A stretch of 64,000 bases of DNA. Source: Cranoglanis bouderius (Eukaryota > Chordata > Actinopteri > Siluriformes > Cranoglanididae). The translations under genes were made by a program, and so were the position numbers. The notes beneath the pieces are model-generated. The model saw only the letters and a program-made list of their open reading frames with translations, did no database searches and had not been told where the DNA came from. The DNA is taken from positions 1,864,915-1,928,914 of the forward strand of contig CM042545.1 in assembly GCA_023630585.1 (NCBI GenBank). The letters run 5' to 3'. Shown here piece after piece: positions 50,367 through 60,300 of the stretch. Positions within the stretch are counted from its first letter, which is position 1. Each line of letters opens with the position of its first letter.

Positions 50367-51889
50367 CAACCCTCCACTAGTATTGGCACCCTTGATAAAT
50401 ATGAGCGAAGAAGGCTGTGAAAAATTGTCTTTATTGTTTAACCTTTTGATCTTTTGTTCAAAAAATTCACAAAAATAATCTGCTCTCATGGATATCAAAC
50501 AACTGCAAACAAAACAGGTTTATCAAAAAAAAAAAAATAAAAATCTTTGTTAAATATAGGTGTGCAACAATTTTTGGCACCCCATGAATTCATATGAGAA
50601 AAATATATTTGAAGTATATTCCCATTGAAATTTTACATTTTTTTTTAGTACACCTGGGTGACTAGGAACAGGAAATTGTTCAACCATGACTTCCTGTTTC
50701 ACGGGAGTATAAACATGAGGTAACACATAGGCCAAAGTGGCTATAAGAATATAGCAAAAGCATTGAAAATGTCCATTTCCACAATCAGGGCATTAATTAA
50801 GAAGTTCCAGTCAACTGGAAATGTTATGAATCAACCTGGAATTGGACGTGTGTCTATATTGTCCCAACACACTGTGAAGAGGATGGTTCGAGTGGCCAAA
50901 AATCTCCAAGGATCACAGCTGGAGAATTGCAGCTGTTAGTCGCATCTTGGGGTCAGAAAGCCTCCAAAACTACAATCCGAAGTCACCTACATCACCACAA
51001 GATGTTTGGAAGGGTTTCAAGAAAAAAGCCTCTACTCTCATCCAAAAACAAACTCAAGCGTCTTCAGTTTGCAGACACTACTGGAACTTCAAATGGGATC
51101 GGGTTCTATGGTCAGATGAAACCAAAACAGAGCTTTTTGGCAATAAACACCAGAGGTGGTTTTGGCGCACACAGAGAGGTAGACATATGGAAAAGTACCT
51201 CATGCCCACGGTTAAATATGGTGGTGGCTCTTTAATGTTTTGGGGCTGTTTTTCTGCCAGAGGACCTGGACATTTTATTAGGACAAATGGCATCATGGAC
51301 TCTATCAAATATCAACAGATATTAAATGAAAACCTGACTGCCTCTGCCAGAAAGCTTAAAATGGGTCGTGGTTTGGATCTTCCAGCAGGACAATGATCCA
51401 AAACATACATCAGTATGAACACAAAAATGGTTTACTGACCACAAAATCAAGGTCCTGCCCTGACCATCCCAGTCCCGTGACTTGAAACCCATAGAAAACC
51501 TGTGGGGTGAACTGAAGAGGAGAGTCCACCAGCATGGACCTAAAAATGTGAAGGATCTGGAGAGATTCTGTATGGAGGAATGGTCTCAGATCCCTTGCCA
51601 TGTATTCTCCAACCTCATCAGGCATTATAGGAGAAGACTCAGAGCTGTTATCTTGGCAAAGGGAGGTAGCATGAAGTATTAATTAAAAGGGTGCCAATAA
51701 TTGTTGCACACCTATATTTAACAAAGATTTTTTTTTGATAAACCTGTTTTGTTTGCAATTGCAATCCATGAGAGCAGAGTATTTTTGTGAATTTTTTGAA
51801 CAAAAGATCAAAAGGTTAAACAATAAAGACAATTTTTCACAGCCTTCTTTGCTTATATTTACTAAGGGTGCCAATATTAGTGGAGGGCA

Positions 51890-51894
<5 letters not shown>
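50367..51894 (+). mobile_element. Tc1-like element, family H copy 2
   Basis: Ends CCCTCCACTAGTATTGGCAC and GTGCCAATATTAGTGGAGGG. A second inner pair (GTGTGCAACAATTTTTGGCA / CCAATAATTGTTGCACACC) gives the IR/DR form. The transposase (about 50735-51682, plus) is frameshifted but has LWSDETKTELFGNKHQRW and PIENLWGELKRRVHQHGPKN. It ends about 140 bp from the ESYT2 stop codon. Confidence 0.82.
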
Positions 51895-51922
<28 letters not shown>

Positions 51923-52037
51923 ACGTCCATCCACTAAAATTAAAACACTTAAACATGGCTGACATTTGTAGTCTGAGCAGGGATTCCATGCAGGGAGTCC
52001 TGATTTTTGGCCGGCAGAAGGAAACCGAGTGTTCTGA

Positions 52038-52080
52038 TTAAACAGATGGTTTTCTCAGTCCATCCTCACTCAGTTCATAC
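52038..52080 (-). CDS. esyt2: ESYT2 last coding exon I with stop
   Basis: 43 bp completing Trp and encoding YELSEDGLRKPSV then TAA at 52038-52040. Acceptor TGATAG. No AATAAA is seen in the roughly 140 bp between the stop and the end of the neighbouring Tc1 copy, so the 3' UTR probably runs into or through that transposon. Confidence 0.88.
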
Positions 52081-54295
52081 CTATCAAAAAGAAACAGTTA
52101 TTACAACAAAGTGATTTTAAAGTCTCAAGGTGAATTCTGCTTTTAGGGTTTGCACAAACAGAAATACAAAAATGTCTCACCATTGTGTCCAGCTCTTTGA
52201 TATGTCCTCTGATGTCAAATCCACCATCACCTGAGACATGCAAAAAAATCTCAGGTAAACTGTACAGAAATTAGTAAATAATACCTACATATTGATTGCT
52301 ATTTTTTTTTAAATAACTTTTTAAACCTTAAAAAATTACATGCTTTTCTATTTGTCTTGGAGTTTTGCTTATATTTTACACTTATTTTTTGTGATCGAAT
52401 TCAATAGCATTCTACTAATGCAAACATATTTAATTACAAATAAGTGCTGGTTATTTAAGAGATTAGGTGTTTGTTTAAATTTCCTGTGATTTTCTGGGGG
52501 GGGAGAACAAACCAATGAACACCTGTAACAATCATGTAGCAATGTCTGTTTTCTCCTCTATCTCTCTCACCTTGCCCAGAAGACCCTTGTGTTTAGACAG
52601 AAGTCCTCCTCCATTTTTCACTGCTACATCCAAAGTTCTCCTGTGCAACTCCACCAGTGACACACTGAACTCAAATCTACACAAATATACAGACACGCAT
52701 ATATAAAAAATACCCCAGGTTTCCAAATTGATTAGTAATCACAAATAACTAGACAAGGAAAAGAAAAGAGGATGAAGAGGAGAGAAAAAAGCATCTAACG
52801 TTTGGTCGTAGACTGGGTTGAGGTTTTTCTTGATCGTGTGCGTTTTTCTACGTCCAGATCGCCGCTTATCCGGAAGCAGATACAAACGCACATAGGGGTC
52901 AGAACCGCTGTCTGTGAATGATATCAGATTCCTACAGACAGACACACAAACAGGTCAAATAGACTGCACAACGGTTGAATTGTTCTGAATGCATGCATGT
53001 GTGTATTTTGCAAGAATGTTTGAGCCTGAGTGTGTGGTTGTTTACGAATTTGTCTATAGTAAGGGTCATGGACCCAACAGGTGGACTGTACTGACTACTT
53101 GACCATACATAGCAGATTAATGAATATGGCCAAAAGTTTGTAGACCATCACACCCACATGTGTGTTTGAACATCGTATTCCATATTTAGTCCCTCTTTGC
53201 TGTTATAATAACCTCCACTCTTCTGGGAAGGCTTTCCACTAGATTTTGGAGCGTGGCTGTGGGGATTTGCCCATTCGGCCACAAGAGTATTAGTGAGGTC
53301 AGACACTGATATTAGGCAAGGAGGCCTGGGGTGCAGTTAAGAATCCAGTTAATCTCCAGTTCAGTGGGGCTGTGGTCAGGGCTCTGTGCAGGACACTCGA
53401 GTTCTTCCACTCCAACTTTGTCAAACCATGTCTTTATGGACCTTGATTTGTGCACAAGGGCATTGTCATGCTGGAACAGGTTTGGGCCTCTTAGCTCCAC
53501 TGAAGGGAAATTGTAAAGTTACAGCATACAAAGACATTCTATACAATTTTGTCCTTCCAACCTTGTGGCAACAGTTTTGGTAAGGCCCACATATGGGTTT
53601 GACGGTCAGGTATCCACAAACTTTTGGCCATATAGTGTATGAAAATAGTGGCCATAGTCCATCAACTTTAAACATGAATCAGTGCAGTTTCTGTAGCAGA
53701 TCCTATTTTGTGGCTTCAGGGTAGAGTGTTCACAGACTTTCGTATTTTAAAAAAATAAAAAAATTATTTATTCACCCTCTCTGGTCTGATTAGTGAACTG
53801 GCAACATGACTTGTTAGAAAACAGAATGCGTCATAAAATGGCATCGTCTTGGCCAGAAATTTTCAGCATCGCTACTTTGTCAGGCCTTAGCAAATCGCCA
53901 GATCAACTTTTTTGCACTTCAGCCATGGCTCGCTTTTACATGTAACTGGTAACCTAGATGTTCCCTTTAGCTGTGTATCAATACTATGAATTGGCCCTTT
54001 GTTTGGACTTGTGTATACATGCATACATGTGGCTTGTTGTGTAGTTACCTGCAGCGGTGTACCACTACTATAAGTTTGTTCCGTTGGGAGCTGTGCCTTA
54101 CTGTCATCTCAATTTCTCCCAGGGGAAAATGACCAGAAGTGGAACCACTGTAAAGACACACATATCATTATTATTTATTATTTACCATAGTAATGCATTT
54201 TGTATCAATTCCCTCATCTCCCATCTCCTTTGTTCAAATTATCATCAAAAAGATGATGGGCTCAGAACTGATCCCTGAGAAACCTCACAGATTAA

Positions 54296-54357
<62 letters not shown>

Positions 54358-57300
54358 TAGGTCCTTTACTTCTGCAGTTCTTTAAGTCTGTGCTGTAGCT
54401 CCTGGGAAGCGTATGGATGGGAGATGTCAGAGGCAATGCTTGGTGTTGGCTCTTTGTTGTTCAGGTTCATCTGAGAGCCTGAAATCACCAAGTTAGATGT
54501 ACTCCTGCCTCTATCTGCTAGACGAACTGGTGAGTCCTCCAATGGGGTGGTAGAGACGGACTCACTCAACCCTTGGAGGTCAGGGACAGACTGATGTTCA
54601 GAAACAAGTGGGAGCTGTGAAGAAGGCTTGGAGCTGACACCAGAGCCTGAGGTTTTGGGGGTGTTCTTCAAACCTGAGGCATTCTGGGCAAGACTGGAAT
54701 TTGATGTACTCGGAATGACACTGGAACTTCGACTGCGAACCTGCACAGATGACGGCTGGTCTGAGGCTGACAATTTCTCCAAACTAAGAACCTGGAACAC
54801 ACATGCGCCCACAGCAAATTTTCAATGAATGCTGATCTGTTGACTCTGAAAGAAGTACTATTTAGTTTGTGTTAAGAATGTGATAATATTAGTGTTTGTG
54901 TATGAGTGAGTGTTTTTCTGTGTACCCTTAGAGCAATCTTCATTTTGAGAGTTGAACTGGGTCCTGCACTCCTCAGTGGAAATCTCTGACTGAGGGTCAT
55001 CTGCTCAGCCTGCAGCAGCTGAGTCAAAGGGAGAGTAAAAGTCCCCAGCGTACACTCATGCCTCTCATCCTTTACCTAAAGACACAAGTAAATGGACATA
55101 TGTAATGCATCCTGGGAAAACCCTGCACATGGTGAAATTTTGCCATTTGTTACTATACAAAATTCTTAACTGAATTAGATTTCTATTCTGCATGTATCTC
55201 AAAGTTAAAGCAAAGTTATAGCATTTTAAAAGACACTCCTTAAAGTGAACAGGAGAAAACTACATTTAACGATTCGATTTCAACTCCACTGACAGACACA
55301 AACATATTTGCATTTAATATAATATGTAATAAATAAGTAAATTATAAATTAGAATAAATAAAGAAATTTTAATAATTACCATGAAACAATGTACACCTTT
55401 ATACCAACCTTCAGTATTCATTCCATTTTTAAAGCTGCAGTACGGAACATTTTTTGGTTAAAAATGAACAAAAATCAATTGAGCAAGTACATAAAAAAAA
55501 ATCAGTGCTCAAAACTGTCTCCTTACCTTACCCCGATTCGCAACAGTAAGCTTATAATAATGATTTATAATTTGAGCTGTCAAGCCGGATTTCGGAGTGT
55601 GACATCATTCGTCTTTGCGTGGTTAGGTCACGTATGTAAACAGAAAGAAGAGCCGGCTACTATATCGCGTGTGTGGGTGCTGAGGATGGAGTATTTGTAG
55701 CTTGTTCTTACAACAGTTGCTTAGAATTTAAATGTCATCTAGATGGCTGCTTTTAATCTGGATAGTTCGAAACGGCAATCATCGTTGCAAGACATTTTAG
55801 TGGCTCAATAGGTAGCTAGCTAACATTAGCGCACATGCTCGCTTGATTCATCTAGGTATCGAGTTTCCAATGTTGTTTTTGTGTGGTTTGTTTGTTTTGC
55901 TATGGTCAGTGTGGTAAACTGCACTTATTTTCTGATAGCTACAATGTACAATGACAGATGCGCTCTGATGTGGTGATCACAGACAACTCATACGTATACC
56001 TCAAACAATCAGATTCATCCGCACAGAGGAGCAGTGACGAAGCACAACCCATGTAAAATAATAACTCCTCGAGCAATTTGTTTCAAACAGAGATGGCACT
56101 AGAGAAGCAAAAGGTCCATACTGCAGCTTTAATAACAATATAATTTATTTTATAATAAAGCGCAAACTACATTATTAGAAATTATCTATTTTGATACACT
56201 ATTTTACACGTGCAGTCATGTGAAAAAATAAGTACAACCCATGGATTTTTAAAAAAATTTTCCCAGTTTTTTATTTTACATGTTGGGACAAGCCAACATT
56301 TGATTCTCTTTGAACCAGTGCCTATTAATAATAATGGCACTGGTTCAAATAATGATGCACTCTACCAAATGTCACGTACATTTGACATTTTGTAGTAATT
56401 TTATCAATTTAAATTTAAAAAAAGCAGATCAGTAACATGGAAAAAGTAAGTAAACCCCTACATTTATCACAGAGAATCAGATGATCAAGATTGGGTGCCA
56501 GTGATTAGAACCTGCTTACATTTACATTTATGGCATTTGGCAGATGCCCTTATCCAGAGCAACTTACATTTATTTAATTTATACATCTGAGCAATTGAGG
56601 GTTAAGGGCCTTGCTCAAGGGCCCAACAGTGGCAGCTTGGCGGTGCTGGGATTTGAACTCACGACCATCCGATCAGTAGCCCAACATCTTAACCACTGAG
56701 CTACCTGCGTAGGGAGTACAGGTGGAACCTGTCTTATTTAAACTTCTCACATCTAGTGTCCGGTGTGCCCCATGCAATTGAGGTGTGTGGTGTCATCATG
56801 CCAAGATCTAAAAATTTCAAAATGACTGCCAATTTGTCCAAGCCTGGCCGTCCCAGCAAATTCAGCCCAAGAGCAGACCGTCTGATGCAAAAAGAAGTCT
56901 CCAAGAACCCCAACATTTCATCACAGGATCCTCTAGTAAGTCTTGCAACTGTTGGTGTCAAAATGCATGCTTCTACAATCAGAAAGAGATTGCACCAATT
57001 TGACCTGCATGGGAGGCGTGCCAGGAAAAAGCCTTTGCTGTCTAAAAAGAACATTAAAGCAAGACTACAGTTTGCCAATGAGCATATAGGCAAAGACCAG
57101 GCCTTTTGGAATAATGTGCTGTGGACAGATGAATCAAAGATAGAGTTGTTTTGCCACAGTAACAGCAGACATGTTTTGGTAAAGACCAAAGACAGCTTTT
57201 CAGGAGAAGCACCTCATACCACCTGTGAAGCACAGTGGTGGACATGTTATGATTTGGGGTTGCTTCGCTGCCTCAGGGACTGGACAGCTTGCATTCAATG

Positions 57301-60300
57301 ATTCAATTATGAATTCTGCATCATATCAAAGAGTGCTTGAAGATAATGTGAGGCCATTCAGATCCAGTGACTGGAAAAGACAATGAAGAACATTGAACTC
57401 TGTCATGCTCATGAAACCAGTTTGTGACGACTTTTGCTTTGTGATACGGTGCATCATCATGCTGGAAGAAGCCATTAGAAGATGGGTAAATTGTGGCCAT
57501 GAAGGGATGCACATGTCAGCAACAATGCTCAAATAGGCTGTTGCATTCAAGCAATGATTGATTGGTATTAATGGGCCCAAAGTGTGCCAAGAAAACATTC
57601 TGCACACCATTACACCACTTCCACCAGCCTGGACTGTTGACACAAGACAGGTTGAAACCAGACCCTACCATCTGTGTGACTCAGCAGAAATTGAGGGTGT
57701 ACTCAGAACTGCCGCTGAAATACTCAAACCAGCCACCAATCATTCCATGGTCAAAATCACTAAGATAGCATTTTTTCCACCATTCTGATGGTTGACGTGA
57801 ACAATACCTGAAGCTGGTGGCCCGTAGCTGCATGAGTTTATGCACTGCACTACATGATTAGCTGTTCAGATAATTGCATGAATGAGTACATCCCCAATTC
57901 CGAAAAAGTTGGGACAGTATGGAAAATGCAAAAAAGAGTCATTTGAAAATTCAGTTCACCCTGTACTATATTGAAAACACGTTATTAACACATTATTTAA
58001 TGTTTTACTTTGTGCATTTAATTTATTATTGAAAATATACACTCATTTCAAATCTGATGACTGCAACACACTCCAAAAATGTTGGGACAGTCGACTGTTT
58101 ACCGCTGTGTAACGTCACCTTTTCTTTTAATAACACTTATTAAGCGTTTGGGACTGAAGACACCAGTTGGTTAAGTTTAACAAGCAGAATTTTCCCCCCA
58201 TTCATTCATTATGCATTTCTTCAGCTGTGCAACTGTACAGGGACTTCGTTGCCTTATTTTGTGCTTCATAATGCGCCACACATTCTCAATGGGAGACAGG
58301 TCAGGACTGCAGGCAGGCCATGCTAGCACCTGCAGACTCTGTTTACGCAACCATCCGGCAGAATGTGGTTTGGCGTTGTCCTGCTCTGGATGGCAGCATA
58401 TGTTGCTCCAAAATGTGCAAATATATTTCTGCATTAATGGTGCCCTCACAGATGTGCAAGTTACCTATGCCATGGGCACTGACACACCCCCATACCATGA
58501 AAGACGCTAGCAGACCTAGCCCAGAGAAGTCGGCGGAGCTTCTGGACAGTGTTGATGTATGGCTTCTGCTTTGCATAGTAAAGCCTTAACTAGCATCTGT
58601 GGATGCAGTGGCGAATGGTGTTGACTGACAAATGTTTACCAAAGTATTCCCGAGCCCATGTCAGGATCTCCATTACAGACTCATGACGGTTTTTAAGACA
58701 GTAATGTCTGAGTGATCAGAGATCACGGGTATTCAGAAGTGGTTTTCGGCCACGCCCTTTACGCACCAAGATTTGACCAGATTCCTTGAATTTTTTAATT
58801 ATATTGTGCACTGTAGAAGGTGAAATGCCCAAAATCCTACCGATTTGTATTTGGGGAATGTTGTTCTCATAGTGTTGGATTTTTCGCTGACGCATCTGTT
58901 GGCAGATTGGAGAGCCTTGACCCATCATTGCTCTTGAAGGACTAGGCCTTTTTTGGAGGCTCCTTATATACTATGATTTCTATGGTTTCACATCACCTTC
59001 TTATTTCAACTTGTCACATCGCTATTGGTGCTAAATTGCCCCTGTCCCAACTTTTTTTGGAACACGTTGCATGCATCAATTTCAAAATAAACATTTATCT
59101 TCAAAAAAAAACTACGCAGTTGATTAGGTAAAACACCAAATACCTTGTCTTTATAGGATTTTTGTTTAAATACAAGTCAAAGTACATTTACAAATCACTC
59201 CTCTTTGTTTTTATTAGCATTTTCCATACCGTCCCAACTTTTTCGGAATTGGGGTTGTAGTTGTACAGGTGTTCCTAAAGTATTTGGTGAGTATAAACAT
59301 AATGTACATTATTTTGAGTAATGTACTTCGTACATATTACATTTTATTTTGAGTCTTTAATAACTTTAATGACATCTCCATATTATCTGAGTTGCAATTT
59401 TCTCAACATTTCAATATTATCCTGAGCTGACCGGCTATAAAAAGTGCTCCATGCTACTCTACATTTATTAAGCTAATGAAAAAGCAAAATTAGTAAAATT
59501 ATTATTCAATTATAATTATAGATTCATGATGGAAAATGTATTTGATTATCAGCCTCTGATGGTCAGCCTCATCTACATCACCTTTCACCTGAGATACTTT
59601 CAACACCAGTAGCATTTAAACAAGCCTCATCACCGTCTCTTCCCTCCACTGTTCACTCTTACATTGGTACTGAAATAACCTCTCCATTAATTTCCCATTT
59701 TTGTTAGGCTGTTTAAACATTTGAACATTTTGTCTGCTGTACAGAGTGTATAAGTGCGTTTCTGTTTAGATGATGTTGACGCCAGTGTGCAGGGCATTGG
59801 ACATCTTGCAGGACATTTTGACGGTCGGTATCTGATTACAAACTGAATTGATTAGGCTTATGTACATCTCGCTATAGCGTTTCCAAAAATTCCAGAAGAA
59901 TTGATCTAAGTGTGATATTCACCGTGTGCACACTTAACTAGCAAGGTTTTACATCTTTAGGAAGACTCACTGTTTTGTGTCGTTATTGTGTTGGTTAAAC
60001 TGGCTCTTTACCCAATGTGATCTCTGCAGGAATATAGCCTAGGCAAATCATTTGTGTGAAATATGTTGATGGTTGCGTAAAAAGATGTTGTTATAGCAGA
60101 CAAAATTAATTTTGTTCAAAAATGAATTCTTTGCCAGAATTCAGGCACAGCAATATCCGACAGTCTTCCCAGCCCGCACCACCAACAACACACAATGTAT
60201 CAGTTTTATTTCTATATTTACACACATACATTTATAGCACTGTCTCTGTGTGTGTGTGTGTGTGTGTGTGTGTTGTTACCTCCACTTCTAGGTCCTGACT

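Larger units (their letters stand above)
57346..59297. mobile_element. MITE (family N) split by a Tc1 insertion
   Basis: 57560-57888 and 59258-59297 form one element once 57889-59257 is removed, giving AATTGCATGAATGAGTA followed by GTTGTACAGGTGTTCCTAAA. The 3' end GTACAGGTGTTCCTAAAGTA is a common fish MITE end. The left limit is uncertain. Confidence 0.55.

Noticed and set aside
56514..56712. Functional tRNA gene in the SINE-like repeat
   Set aside because: Only a tRNA-like half with GGGATTTGAACTC and no foldable acceptor stem or A box in the right place; it is a dispersed repeat.
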